Shown here one piece after another: positions 20,665-30,487 of a stretch of DNA of 64,000 nucleotides. The stretch is from the NCBI GenBank assembly GCA_937625935.1, contig OW569356.1, positions 513,007-577,006 of the forward strand, read 5' to 3'. The notes beneath the pieces were generated by a model. It saw only the letters and a list, made by a program, of their open reading frames with translations, was not told the DNA's origin and did no database searches. Position 1 is the stretch's first letter; every line of letters starts with the position of its first letter. Source of the stretch: Tetramitus jugosus (lineage: Eukaryota > Heterolobosea > Eutetramitea > Acrasida > Vahlkampfiidae). The translations under genes and the position numbers were made by a program.

Positions 20665-22482
20665 TTACCAGAACAAAAAGGTATAGACACACTCTAGCTT
20701 TGATGGATTGTCATGTCGATAGACTCTGTAACTTCTGTGGGTAAACTCCAACACAGAGCCCCACCTGTCCATCAACAGAGCTCTTCCCTTGCGCTCCGTT
20801 CTCAAATGGCTGGTGCGCAGCACTTGAGCGCCACTTGTCGGATGATTCCGGATCAACTCTGTTCTCCGTTCTCTTTCTCTCTTGATGCTCTCCAGTGAAG
20901 AGGTAACTTGCAATGGCACAAACAAGTCATTGTACGATTTCAGTGAATCACCCGATGCATATCCCAATTTTTTCACTAGACCATCGGAAACGTACTCTAT
21001 ACTGGGCACTTCTCTACTAATGACCACACCCATTCGATCAGACGATAGTAGAGAATGATTTCTGCCCTGTTTCCACACATCCACATTAATCTTGAAATCA
21101 TTGGCTGAGAATTTAGGTAAATCACTCAGTATACTCTCTAGATTGGTCAATGTTTGATCTTCGTCACTGTCATTGCTGTCGTGGTTGTGCATCAGTATAG
21201 TCGGATCATCTCTTGCTATTGTTGGAGCGACAAGTGGAGGAGATGGTTCAAACAATCTCAATCCTCGCAAATGTTCATTGTCATTCACCATCATTGATGA
21301 TGATGATGAAAGAAATGGTGATGAAGATGGTACAAATTGTTCATTCAACAACAAGTAATCACTCTTGTTATTATTGTTAGTAGTATTAGTAGTAGTAGTA
21401 GAATGATAGTTGTTATTGTTGCTGTTGAGATAATCTGCCAACATGGATGAGAATTGTTGATCGTTGCCATAGAGACTCATCATTTGTTGTTCTAGTTGAC
21501 TCTGTGTACTGAAACCCAAATTGGCTGCATACGGTTGTTGTTGTTGTTGAGCTCTTGTATGATTCAATGAATGATTGTCCATCATCATCATTGTTGATTG
21601 AACATGTGGTGGATGAATAGATGATGATGATGATGATGATGATAATTGTTGTTGTTGTTGTTGTAAGAGTAATTGTTGTGCCATGTATTGACTCAATTGT
21701 TCTTGAGCACCAACAATAGGAGCAGTTTGAAGTAAAGATGATGATGATGATGCTTGATGATGAGAGTATTGTTGTTGTTGTTGTTGTAGTTGAGTACTAC
21801 TACTGCTACTGTCCATGATTCTAGCTCTCTTATTCTCTCTCATCAATGTACCATCTTGTTGCTGTTGTTGTTGCTCTTCAATCACACCTGCATTGGATAA
21901 CCTCTTTTGAGGCAACACTCCTGTTCTTGTTGCTGTTGATGCTGCTGCTGTTGTTGATGCTGTTTCAGTGTGTGATGTAATCATACCATCACTACCATTG
22001 ACAAACGTGTGTTGAAAACACAGTGAAAATTCTTGTTTTTTTTGTGAACGACCTCTTTTTTTAGCGGATTGAACATCGGTACACTCGAGTCCTAATCGTA
22101 CACAACGACCACATGGTCTTTCAAAGCCACATCTAGTGTGTCTTCTTTGACATTCGCCACAGGCTTTTGAGGCTCTTTTTCTACCGTTTGGATATGATTT
22201 TTTGTTTTGTGAGGATGATTGTTTTTCTCCATTGTTGTCATCGTCATTGTCATCGTCGGAGGAATCGTCATCTTGATTGTGGTGATGGTCGTGATGATGA
22301 TGATGATGATCATGATGACTTTGTTTGTTAGAGTGTGTTGGATGTTGTTGTATTGTATCTATTGCTGCCATTGTTGAGTCATTGCTATTGTGATTGTTGT
22401 AGTCTGAGAAAATAAAATCATCGCTGTGGGAAGGAGGAGGACTGGGAACGTCTCCGAAAAAGTCTAGGTCCAAGGTGAGCAT
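20665..22482 (-). CDS. Zn(II)2Cys6 transcription factor with PAS-like C terminus
   Basis: 605 aa from the ATG at 22482; the frame is open further upstream but without ATG. A binuclear zinc cluster lies at about 108 to 140, with six Cys in the order CGECQRRHTRC and CGRCVRLGLEC, preceded by basic KRASKA and followed by KKRGRSQKK. The middle is Gln, Ser and Asn tracts. The C terminus (about 480 to 600) has ISREVPSIEYVSDGLVKKLG, which reads like a PAS domain. This layout recalls the fungal ERT1/RDS2 group that regulates gluconeogenesis, but orthology is not shown. It probably acts in the nucleus as a DNA-binding regulator. Confidence 0.78.
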   Translation of the reverse strand: MLTLDLDFFGDVPSPPPSHSDDFIFSDYNNHNSNDSTMAAIDTIQQHPTHSNKQSHHDHHHHHHDHHHNQDDDSSDDDNDDDNNGEKQSSSQNKKSYPNGRKRASKACGECQRRHTRCGFERPCGRCVRLGLECTDVQSAKKRGRSQKKQEFSLCFQHTFVNGSDGMITSHTETASTTAAASTATRTGVLPQKRLSNAGVIEEQQQQQQDGTLMRENKRARIMDSSSSSTQLQQQQQQYSHHQASSSSSLLQTAPIVGAQEQLSQYMAQQLLLQQQQQQLSSSSSSSSIHPPHVQSTMMMMDNHSLNHTRAQQQQQPYAANLGFSTQSQLEQQMMSLYGNDQQFSSMLADYLNSNNNNYHSTTTTNTTNNNNKSDYLLLNEQFVPSSSPFLSSSSSMMVNDNEHLRGLRLFEPSPPLVAPTIARDDPTILMHNHDSNDSDEDQTLTNLESILSDLPKFSANDFKINVDVWKQGRNHSLLSSDRMGVVISREVPSIEYVSDGLVKKLGYASGDSLKSYNDLFVPLQVTSSLESIKRERERRTELIRNHPTSGAQVLRTSHLRTERKGRALLMDRWGSVLEFTHRSYRVYRHDNPSKLECVYTFLFW

Positions 22483-22803
22483 TTGATTTATTACGAACGT
22501 TCGTTGTTGCAAGACAATGTTGTATCGGTTGATGGTTGTTTTGATGTACTTCCGAGTGTGATTGCTTTTCTTTGTTGCGTGGTGAACGAGGGGAGACAAG
22601 TTGGTTCTGTTTTGTCCAACGGGGAGTTGCGTGGTGATGATGGAGGAAGTTTTTTTTGCTCGGTGTTTCGTTTATTCCGCAGTAGCTGTACCCGATCGAT
22701 GGTCCCAAAAAGACGTTTGGATTTCTCCTTGTTTGTCCTTTTACGGGTGTTTGCCGAGAGGGGCAAGATAGATAGACGATCCAGCAACACGACCAGACCA
22801 GTT
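22483..22803. other. Intergenic gap between two minus-strand genes
   Basis: About 320 bp between the stop of the PIP kinase gene and the start of the Zn2Cys6 gene, both on the minus strand. Open frames on either strand are short and Arg/Ser/Lys rich without a domain. It must hold the promoter and leader of the transcription-factor gene. No RNA gene seen. Confidence 0.4.
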
Positions 22804-25440
22804 TTACCTGAGTCGCTGTTCGATGAATTGCAACATTCGCAGAGAGTATTGCTCTGGAGGCACGGAGCTCACTTGTTCTCGATCTGTTGAAATGAGGTTC
22901 TGTGTCATCTTTCGAATATCGTAATGTCCCAGGAAATCAATCAAACCAAAGAAGTATATCTCTGAGCCGTCGACAGACGATATCTGCTTCAATCTGTTGG
23001 ACGAGTTAGAGAGTAGCAAAGGAGAAGATGAGATTGTGTCAAAAGTCTTCTCAACATTGAGATGCACAATTTTCACTTGTGATCGTTCGACTTCTTCTCT
23101 TGGTCCGAGCAGATTGGTGGTGGCTGCCGACATGGTAGAGAATGCGGATGACACAGAGTCGAATATCGATTTGCTCCGCATAAATTTTCCATCTGTGGCG
23201 GCACTGTTGTTGTTTGATGGAGTTGTCGGTGGAGTGACATCCACAGATGGCGACACTGCATGATTATGGGAGGAAACAGCAGCCTTATGCATACTCACTG
23301 GCGGAGCAGTGTTGGATCTTGAGAGAGAGAGATGAGGCGATGAAGGAGTGTCTGATAATGTAGCAGCATCAGTGCGTCCGGTTAATGAAGCCCGATTGCT
23401 ATTGAACATTTGAACAATATCGTTCACGTTGCTTCCACCGTTTGTGGCAGACGACAAGGATGATGGTGATGCATTTCTGTCTGAAAGTGATGAAGAGGGT
23501 TTGACTGGGGTGATAGTGGTAGTCGATGCGTACTTTTGTTGTGGGAGAGATCTGATTGTGGATGGGGACGTTGTCCTATTATTGTTCACTGCACCTGCAC
23601 TACCATCTCCACTAAATATTTTGCTCCTACTCTTGATGGATAGATCAGTTGTTGTAGCAGTAGTATTAGTAGTAGAGCTTTCGGATGAGGATGCATTGCG
23701 CAAATGACTTGGTATCGGTGGTGTCTTACTCTTACTATTGTTGTTGTTGTTGCTATTATGAAGGGTATTCGTATTCATCGAGTAGCTTCTCGTTAGTGAA
23801 GCCGATGATGATGACTTTGGTAAACTGTGAGATTTGAGGGGTGAGGGTGATCGAATGGATGACGCAGATGATGTTCCACTTGCAGATGAAGATGATGCTG
23901 ATAAGAGACCATTGCTGTTCGTCGTCGTCGTGTTGTTTCGTGGAGATGCAGGTGGACGCGACGACGACGAAGAGTGCTGTTGTTGTTGTGGTGCTTGTTG
24001 CGAAGAGAGTTGAGGGACATGCAAGCCCAATTTCCGGGCAGTCGATGCCTTCAACACACCAACCAACAGCGAGTAATCCATGAGTTTGTGCGACTCTAGA
24101 AAAGCACAATCATTCTTCAACTGAAGCATCACCAGTTGCTTCATTTGAGGTCCAATATGAAAGAATCGATTCCGATTGATAAGATCCTGGTCCTTGAGAG
24201 TTGTTTCTCCGTCTCGCGCCTGTCTGCCTAGTGTACTGCCCTTGAGATCATACATTTCATCCATGTCGTCCGCATCCACCGAAAACAAGTGATTCATAAC
24301 CACAAATCGACGCAAATTTCCATCGACCGTCATACGAAACAGTCCATAGAATCGAGAGAGAAAGGAAGAACAACCAGAGAGATGACTCAAGTAACTTGTC
24401 AAGAATTGATCTCTCAAAAATTTAGCTTCATTCTTTGTCAGTGTTTTGACAATGAATCGATGGTCATTGGTAATACCAAACATGGCACCAGACTTGCTAT
24501 TCATTTGCTTAAAATAAGTTTCTCTAAAGCTTTCGACAAACAATTGTTCCAATTGTGTGCTCGTATAATTGTTAGATGTTACATTGTCACCACCACTGCT
24601 ACTCTTACTACTGTAGTTGCTTGTAAATTCGCTCTGAAGCAACTGTTCTCTGATTTTTCGGAATTGAGCGGGAAAATAATCCTTGAATTGAATAATGGTG
24701 TCGCAGTTGGGAATGATGGGCAGTTCTTGCTTCTTGTTTGCCTGACTCAACTCATACCTCATATCATATCTCAACAATTGATTGATACAAAATTGAATAA
24801 TGTAAAAAATTTGTTGTGAAATGTCCTTTGTGCTGTCACTACTCGTGCTGCTATTATTATTGTTGTTGTTGTTACTATTACCACCACCATTCAAATGAGG
24901 AATATTGTTTGAAAAACGTTGTATTGTGTTGGTCAATAAATTTCCACTTCCACTACTACTACTATTATTATTATTATTAGTATTAGTATTGCTGTGATTA
25001 CTACTGTTGTGCGTAGGATTGGTTGTCCTCTTTTGAAAGGAAAGATGATTAGAATTGTTGGTCGTATTCCTGTTGTTATTATTATTATTAGTATTTGTAT
25101 TAGTATTATTATTATGGTTAGTCGTATTCCTGTTGTTAGTGTTATTGTTATTGATTGAGAGCTTTTGCTTTTGGTGGAGATGAGTGGGTGGAGGTGGAGG
25201 TGGCATCACTGTTGTTGTTGAATTGGATTTGGTAGTGGTAGTGGTAGTAGTAGTCGTCGTGCTAGTGAGCAATATGGTGGACGATGATGAAGATGGTCGT
25301 TGTTGCATTGTGGGTGTCGGTGGAAAGTTGATTGGTGTTGTTTGTTGAGTGGAGGTTGGTTGGGAAGGAGTAAGCTTATTATGATTGTTCGTTGTTTGTT
25401 GTTGTTGTTGTTTGGAAAGAGGGCGGTGGTATTGACTCAT
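22804..25440 (-). CDS. Phosphatidylinositol-4-phosphate 5-kinase
   Basis: 878 aa, ATG at 25440. The first 200 residues are Asn, Thr, Ser and Pro tracts from triplet repeats. The PIPK core starts about residue 215 and shows SGAMFGITNDHRFIVKTL (ATP-binding strand with the Lys), MYDLKGSTLGRQ (DLKGS), LMDYSLLVGV (MDYSLL catalytic motif) and the distal YFFGLIDFLGHYD with its IID-type metal Asp. A Ser-rich insert of about 290 residues separates MDYSLL from the final motif. It should make PI(4,5)P2 at membranes. Neighbours with PH domains, a PLC-X domain and ArfGAP activity use the same lipids, though no co-regulation is shown. Confidence 0.92.
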   Translation of the reverse strand: MSQYHRPLSKQQQQQTTNNHNKLTPSQPTSTQQTTPINFPPTPTMQQRPSSSSSTILLTSTTTTTTTTTTKSNSTTTVMPPPPPPTHLHQKQKLSINNNNTNNRNTTNHNNNTNTNTNNNNNNRNTTNNSNHLSFQKRTTNPTHNSSNHSNTNTNNNNNSSSSGSGNLLTNTIQRFSNNIPHLNGGGNSNNNNNNNSSTSSDSTKDISQQIFYIIQFCINQLLRYDMRYELSQANKKQELPIIPNCDTIIQFKDYFPAQFRKIREQLLQSEFTSNYSSKSSSGGDNVTSNNYTSTQLEQLFVESFRETYFKQMNSKSGAMFGITNDHRFIVKTLTKNEAKFLRDQFLTSYLSHLSGCSSFLSRFYGLFRMTVDGNLRRFVVMNHLFSVDADDMDEMYDLKGSTLGRQARDGETTLKDQDLINRNRFFHIGPQMKQLVMLQLKNDCAFLESHKLMDYSLLVGVLKASTARKLGLHVPQLSSQQAPQQQQHSSSSSRPPASPRNNTTTTNSNGLLSASSSSASGTSSASSIRSPSPLKSHSLPKSSSSASLTRSYSMNTNTLHNSNNNNNSKSKTPPIPSHLRNASSSESSTTNTTATTTDLSIKSRSKIFSGDGSAGAVNNNRTTSPSTIRSLPQQKYASTTTITPVKPSSSLSDRNASPSSLSSATNGGSNVNDIVQMFNSNRASLTGRTDAATLSDTPSSPHLSLSRSNTAPPVSMHKAAVSSHNHAVSPSVDVTPPTTPSNNNSAATDGKFMRSKSIFDSVSSAFSTMSAATTNLLGPREEVERSQVKIVHLNVEKTFDTISSSPLLLSNSSNRLKQISSVDGSEIYFFGLIDFLGHYDIRKMTQNLISTDREQVSSVPPEQYSLRMLQFIEQRLR

Positions 25441-25611
25441 GATTTTTTTTTTCGTGTTGTTGTCTGTTTGTTTGGATGTGCCTGAAGTGCTGATATCAAA
25501 CGCGAATCTTCCGCGGAGGATGTCGGTGTTTTTGATGGTGAGTGGAGTCCTTTGAACAGTGTCTGAACATGTTGTTGGAGATGGTGCGTGACCATTTGTT
25601 CTTTATTCAAT

Positions 25612-27654
25612 TTAGGCAGCAGATTTGGTGGTGAGGCCAATGATTCTGCTATTGAACTTCTTGACTGAATGGTCCAAGAAGAACCTGTCACTGTCATCCT
25701 TAATGTATTCACAATGTTCGAGCAAGTACTCAAATATGAGTTTACTTCTCCTGTACATGGCCAAGCACTTTTTGAGCTCCTCATTCTCCACGAATGGCAC
25801 ACTCTTGTCATCTTTGGCCAGAAATTCTAGTTGTATGGATTCTTTGGCTAACCGCAGACCATACCTGTACAATATTTGTTCTGCACACACGTGTGAATCG
25901 AAAATTCCCAAAGCACTTCCACTCATACTATTAGAGCTGACAGAAACGTCATCACTGCATGAATTGGTGGAGTTTGTACTATGGGAAGCACTAGTCGCAA
26001 TCGTTGATTCCACGTGTTGAATTCTCTCAAACAAATCATTCAATTGCTTATCAATCCAATCAGACATGATGTACAGTCTTCTACTTAGTTTGTGTTCCTT
26101 CCGGATCGCTTGCAACTTTTCATACTGCGAGTAGAGTAACTCAAGTGATTTGCAATAGAGTGCAATTGCTTCTGTTGCCCTAAAACCTAATTCAAAAAAG
26201 TATGCAGCTTCCGAGATGGTCCATGATTGCCTCATGCCATTCTCTATCGTATTTACATGTGCTTGAATTTCGTCTTCGCAGTCAACATTTGAAAAATCAA
26301 ATACGCAGTCTGGATAAATCAATGCACCTTCATGCTTCAATTTCTTGTCCAGTGGCACATAATCGTGTGTTACAAGATCATTCAACGTCGGCATCACTGA
26401 GTGTATCTCTTCTGTGTTGTTGTTATTGATTGTTGATTGATTGATAGCAACAGAATAGACATCTGCAGACACAACTGATAAATCTGTTTCTGATTTTGGT
26501 TGCAAATCTATAACATTCACATCTTTTGCTTCTTCTTTCGCATTTTCTGCTCCTACAGTTGATTTTGATGCCTTTGGTTCTTTGGTACTACTCCTGTTGC
26601 TGCGGCGAACCCTTTCCTTTGTTGATACTATTTCAGTTATAGGTGATTCAGAAGTGGATGGAAGAGTTGCTGCGAGAATGGATTGAGATCTCTCTGCATA
26701 ATGTGACTGACCCTTCAAATTCAGATAGGGATGCGCGAAAAACTCTTCAAACGACATTCTCAACTCTGGATCAGGTTGCAAAAGACCCTTCAAGAACTGA
26801 ACCGCATGATTCGATATCGAATCATCGTGTTCATACTTTACACTTGTGTTCTTAATCCTTCTCAACAATTCTAAAATGTTGGATGCGACATACGGCGTCA
26901 CACCATACAGCATTTCATACATGATGACTCCAACACTCCATAGATCAGCCTTCGCAGGATCATACTTTTTACATTCGATAATTTCAGGTGCCATATACAA
27001 TGGAGAACCACACAACGTTTCTGCCAGGTCATTCGGCTGTATCTGTCTCACAAATCCAAAGTCTGCAATCTTCAATACTCCGACGTGATTCCCCGTAATT
27101 GGCCGACTGAGCAAAAGATTGGCCGGTTTCAAATCTCGATGAGCCAAATTCATTGACTGCATCACTTTGAGTCCATAGGCAATATCCGACAGGAACTTGT
27201 GAGCCAAATGTTCTGGAACGCGATGATTCTCTTGATGATTCTTCAAAAAAGTGGCCAAATTCGGACCAAAGCACCTCTCAAGCACCAAATAATAGTGCCG
27301 CCTTGATTTATGAACATCCAACAAACGAACAATATTCAAATGATTGACATGCTTCATCAATTGAATCTCCTTGTCCAGTAACTGTATCGTACGAGGGTTC
27401 AATCTCTCTCTTGAAATCACCTTGATCGCAACAGGAAAATTGTCTCTTGTTCGATATCCTTCGTACACTTCGGCGAAACTTCCACGACCAATCAAATGAT
27501 TGATCAACAAGTAAGCGCCGAGTTTTTTGGCAGAAATTTTCTTGTCATTGGTCGATGAAGCACTGCCTGAATCGTCAATGTTGGTAGAGGATTTGAGTGA
27601 GGAGGAGGATGAGGATGATTTTCGGATGGATGATGATGATTTCTTTTCACTCAT
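25612..27654 (-). CDS. ATG1: ATG1/ULK-type autophagy kinase
   Basis: 680 aa, ATG at 27654. Kinase domain at about 45 to 310: Gly loop IGRGSFAEVYEG, Lys in AIKVI, HRDLKPANLLL, ADFGFVRQI and an activation loop TLCGSPLYMAPEI, which is the ATG1/ULK signature. The linker is Ser/Lys rich. The C-terminal half (from about 450) is helical with EAAYFFELGFRATEAIALYCK, matching a tandem-MIT-like domain that binds ATG13 in this family. Role: start of autophagosome formation. It lies head to head with the Oca-like gene across 716 bp. Confidence 0.85.
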   Translation of the reverse strand: MSEKKSSSSIRKSSSSSSSLKSSTNIDDSGSASSTNDKKISAKKLGAYLLINHLIGRGSFAEVYEGYRTRDNFPVAIKVISRERLNPRTIQLLDKEIQLMKHVNHLNIVRLLDVHKSRRHYYLVLERCFGPNLATFLKNHQENHRVPEHLAHKFLSDIAYGLKVMQSMNLAHRDLKPANLLLSRPITGNHVGVLKIADFGFVRQIQPNDLAETLCGSPLYMAPEIIECKKYDPAKADLWSVGVIMYEMLYGVTPYVASNILELLRRIKNTSVKYEHDDSISNHAVQFLKGLLQPDPELRMSFEEFFAHPYLNLKGQSHYAERSQSILAATLPSTSESPITEIVSTKERVRRSNRSSTKEPKASKSTVGAENAKEEAKDVNVIDLQPKSETDLSVVSADVYSVAINQSTINNNNTEEIHSVMPTLNDLVTHDYVPLDKKLKHEGALIYPDCVFDFSNVDCEDEIQAHVNTIENGMRQSWTISEAAYFFELGFRATEAIALYCKSLELLYSQYEKLQAIRKEHKLSRRLYIMSDWIDKQLNDLFERIQHVESTIATSASHSTNSTNSCSDDVSVSSNSMSGSALGIFDSHVCAEQILYRYGLRLAKESIQLEFLAKDDKSVPFVENEELKKCLAMYRRSKLIFEYLLEHCEYIKDDSDRFFLDHSVKKFNSRIIGLTTKSAA

Positions 27655-28370
27655 TATTATTATTAGAGATTGTTGTGTTTTTGTTATATAAAATGATGAT
27701 GATTGTTGTTATTTGAATTTTGAAACGATAGATTTGGTATGGATAAATATAGAATGAGATTGGTGGATGAGTAAAGTGGTGGAAGTGGTGTTTTGGAGTT
27801 GATGTTGTGTCAGAGACACGTGGGGTTGGGTGGATCTGGCTAGGTAGGTCGATTGTTGTTTTGCTTTGCTTTTCTTTGTTATTGTTGGTTCTTTGCGCGT
27901 TTTTGGTGCATCGGCTTTGTGCGGCGCATTTCGCTTTGGAATGGAACTAGGAACGAAAATAGGTGAACAGCCCGACAGATGAATACAATGACACCATTTT
28001 TTTTAGCTCATGAGTAAGCTTACTTGGGTTGACTGTGTTGACCCACATTGATTGGGAAGGATAAGGTGAGAAGAGATATAAAACTAAGGATGATTGATCA
28101 CAGATCTAGGGCAGCTTAGAAGAAGATACACAGCATACACCTTTCCTGAGAAAATCACCCAACAAAAACCACACCAATCATTCCTCTATAGGGAATGGAG
28201 TTCTCATTCACCCATTCTGAATCTCTTCTGTACAACTACTGCCTTGGGTGCATGTGAGCTTTTGATGATTCCTCTGCTTCGGAATATTTGTTCGGCATTG
28301 GCAAAACACTTTCGAAAGAAAAAAAACCAAACCACAACAACAACAACAAAAACAACCAATAATACTTGAA
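27655..28370. promoter_or_regulatory. Divergent intergenic region, ATG1 kinase and Oca-like gene
   Basis: 716 bp between two divergent starts, so it must carry both promoters. A TATA-like string, AGAGATATAAAACTA, lies near 28072 to 28087 on the plus strand, about 290 bp before the Oca-like ATG; a TTATATAAAATG string at about 27683 to 27694 lies close to the ATG1 start. A plus-strand frame at about 28094 to 28369 has no domain and is probably leader. No RNA gene seen. The promoter assignment is from position and motif only. Confidence 0.4.
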
Positions 28371-30383
28371 ATGCCAAACTCTCACTATCATCAACTTGTT
28401 CCACCACTTCGATTCCGATGTATCGCACCACAAGTCTACGTCGGAGCCTATCCAACCATTCAAAATTTTTGTTTTCTACATCGATTACAACTCAAAACCA
28501 TCATTTCCATGATACCTGAGAAACCAACGACTGATTTGACCGAATTTTGCAACCATGCACATTCATTTTTTGAACAAACCATTGCTCCATCATCATCATC
28601 CAACAACAACAATAACTCATCATCGCATGATCATCAACAAAACAACAACAACAACTCTTCAACAACTACAACAACAATTCAAATACATCACTACAAAGTT
28701 TCACAGTACAAGGACTCTGTACAAGGATTATCATTTAGTGATGTGAGTAGAGTCATTGAAACCATGTTGGACAAGAGACAATGTCCACTGTATATTCATT
28801 GTTTAGATGGTAGGCATGTGAGTAGTCTAGTGGTCATGTGCATTCGAAAATTACAAAATTATGCACACGAGTGTCTCGTCAAGGAATCGAAACGATTCGT
28901 ATCCGAGTGGTCCTCTGAAGATTTGGACTATGTAAAACAGTGGAAAGGACCAGTGAATATGCCATTGAATGATCACTTGGTCAAATGGTGCAATCGAATG
29001 ACAACAAACAACAATGTTCACAAGATTCAAATTGTGAATCATCATCATCATCCTCAATCGTCATCGTCATCATCTGGGTTATCATTGTTATCGTCATCAC
29101 CATCATCGTCATCATCATCATCATCTTATGCCACAACATCACTACTCACTCATTCATCATCACCATTGTTATCCTCTGCATTCTCTAGTCAACATCATAT
29201 CAATAACAATAGTAATGGCAATAGCAATAATAATAGTAGCATAGCGACAAATACAAGCAAAGTTCGTACGAACAAGGCAAGTAGTGTGAGAGGTAGTGGT
29301 AGTGTGAGAGATGAATATGATGGTAGTGATGATGACGTTTCATCAATGGTGGTTGTGAACAAGGGTGGCAGTGATCGCATGATGAACAGTAGTATTGGTG
29401 GTATTGTTGGTATTGATCACAGCAGTAGTAGTAGCAGTGGTAGTGGAAGCAGTGGTAGCAGTAAGACGGGTCACAAGATGACAAGAAGCAAGAATATTCG
29501 AACACGTGATCTTACTGATGATACAGATGATGAAGATGAAGATGATCATTTGAAATCAAAGCTTTTGTCGAAACGTGGCTCTACAAACAAGAACAACTCG
29601 AGTGGAATTCGGGGTGCTGGTAGTGGATTGAGTAGGAGTATTACATTGAGCTTGCTGTCTAGACCTCTTGCCACTTCGCCGCTCTTTGGCTCTCCGACCT
29701 TGTCTAAATATCCCATGAACAGACAAAGCAGCATCAAATACAATGATTCGATCATTAGTGGAAGCACTCATGAAAACAATAAGAGTTCGATTGCTTCTCT
29801 GCTTGGATCTCGAGCAAAACTATTGCGCAACGGAAGTGGCAGTGGCGATTCAGACAACAAGACTCACATCAGCGATGACAAGAAGAGCAACAATAGTAGC
29901 AATCAGAACTCGCCAGAAAGTGGTACACGCAATAGAAGTGACAGTGCCACATCAGTGAACTCTCTGTCTGGTCCAATGTTTCATGAATTTGAATCTGCAA
30001 CACAGAGTTCTTTGGTTAGTGATATGAGCAAGAGCGAATCAACTGATGATATGCAAGCAGGCTCTCAGACTTATCAGATTAACCTTTCCGGGTTGCCCCT
30101 GTTTGATCGAATGAAATTGAAAAAGGATGTATTGTGGTTCTATTCTTCCATGGATCTCTCTGCACTCAATCTGGAATTCGATGAGAATCAATACATGTCT
30201 AGGTATGGGCTCAAGCGCCATCGTGATTCTCATGTCACAGTGCGGAGCTTGGAGCTGGGCAATGAGACATTGGACATTCTCGATCGTCTGTACGATGATG
30301 AATTGGACCTCTTTGATCCAACACAACTCATCACAGATGACAGCAACAGTGACGACCTGACTGAATGCACGCTGCCCCAGTAA
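28371..30383 (+). CDS. Oca/Siw14-family (PFA-DSP) phosphatase-like protein, probably inactive
   Basis: 670 aa, ATG at 28371. The first 220 residues match the Oca4/Oca6-like branch of plant and fungal atypical dual-specificity phosphatases: VYVGAYPTIQNFCFLHRLQL, LKTIISMIPE and an active-site-like loop YIHCLDGRHVSSLVV with His143 and Cys144. The Arg of the HCX5R motif is missing (the position is Val), as in the fungal Oca4/6 proteins, so catalysis is unlikely and a regulatory role is more probable. Active relatives cleave inositol pyrophosphates. The rest is Ser/Asn/Asp low complexity, ending in a more ordered, acidic segment of unknown type (about 575 to 660). Confidence 0.78.
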   Translation: MPNSHYHQLVPPLRFRCIAPQVYVGAYPTIQNFCFLHRLQLKTIISMIPEKPTTDLTEFCNHAHSFFEQTIAPSSSSNNNNNSSSHDHQQNNNNNSSTTTTTIQIHHYKVSQYKDSVQGLSFSDVSRVIETMLDKRQCPLYIHCLDGRHVSSLVVMCIRKLQNYAHECLVKESKRFVSEWSSEDLDYVKQWKGPVNMPLNDHLVKWCNRMTTNNNVHKIQIVNHHHHPQSSSSSSGLSLLSSSPSSSSSSSSYATTSLLTHSSSPLLSSAFSSQHHINNNSNGNSNNNSSIATNTSKVRTNKASSVRGSGSVRDEYDGSDDDVSSMVVVNKGGSDRMMNSSIGGIVGIDHSSSSSSGSGSSGSSKTGHKMTRSKNIRTRDLTDDTDDEDEDDHLKSKLLSKRGSTNKNNSSGIRGAGSGLSRSITLSLLSRPLATSPLFGSPTLSKYPMNRQSSIKYNDSIISGSTHENNKSSIASLLGSRAKLLRNGSGSGDSDNKTHISDDKKSNNSSNQNSPESGTRNRSDSATSVNSLSGPMFHEFESATQSSLVSDMSKSESTDDMQAGSQTYQINLSGLPLFDRMKLKKDVLWFYSSMDLSALNLEFDENQYMSRYGLKRHRDSHVTVRSLELGNETLDILDRLYDDELDLFDPTQLITDDSNSDDLTECTLPQ

Positions 30384-30487
30384 TAAATTCCTCATTTCGT
30401 CCAAAGGAACTTGTTTTTTGAAAAGCAACAATCACAAACCACAACACAACAAACTCAAGAAGAAACCAATCATTATCAGACAGCCCC

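Noticed and set aside
25437..25811. Second minus-strand frame overlapping the end of the ATG1 gene
   Set aside because: It is out of frame with the kinase protein, lacks a domain and is explained as a shadow of the conserved C-terminal coding region.
28094..28369. Frame of about 90 codons just before the Oca-like gene
   Set aside because: Ends at the gene's own ATG region, has no recognisable domain and looks like a 5' leader with A/C-rich end.
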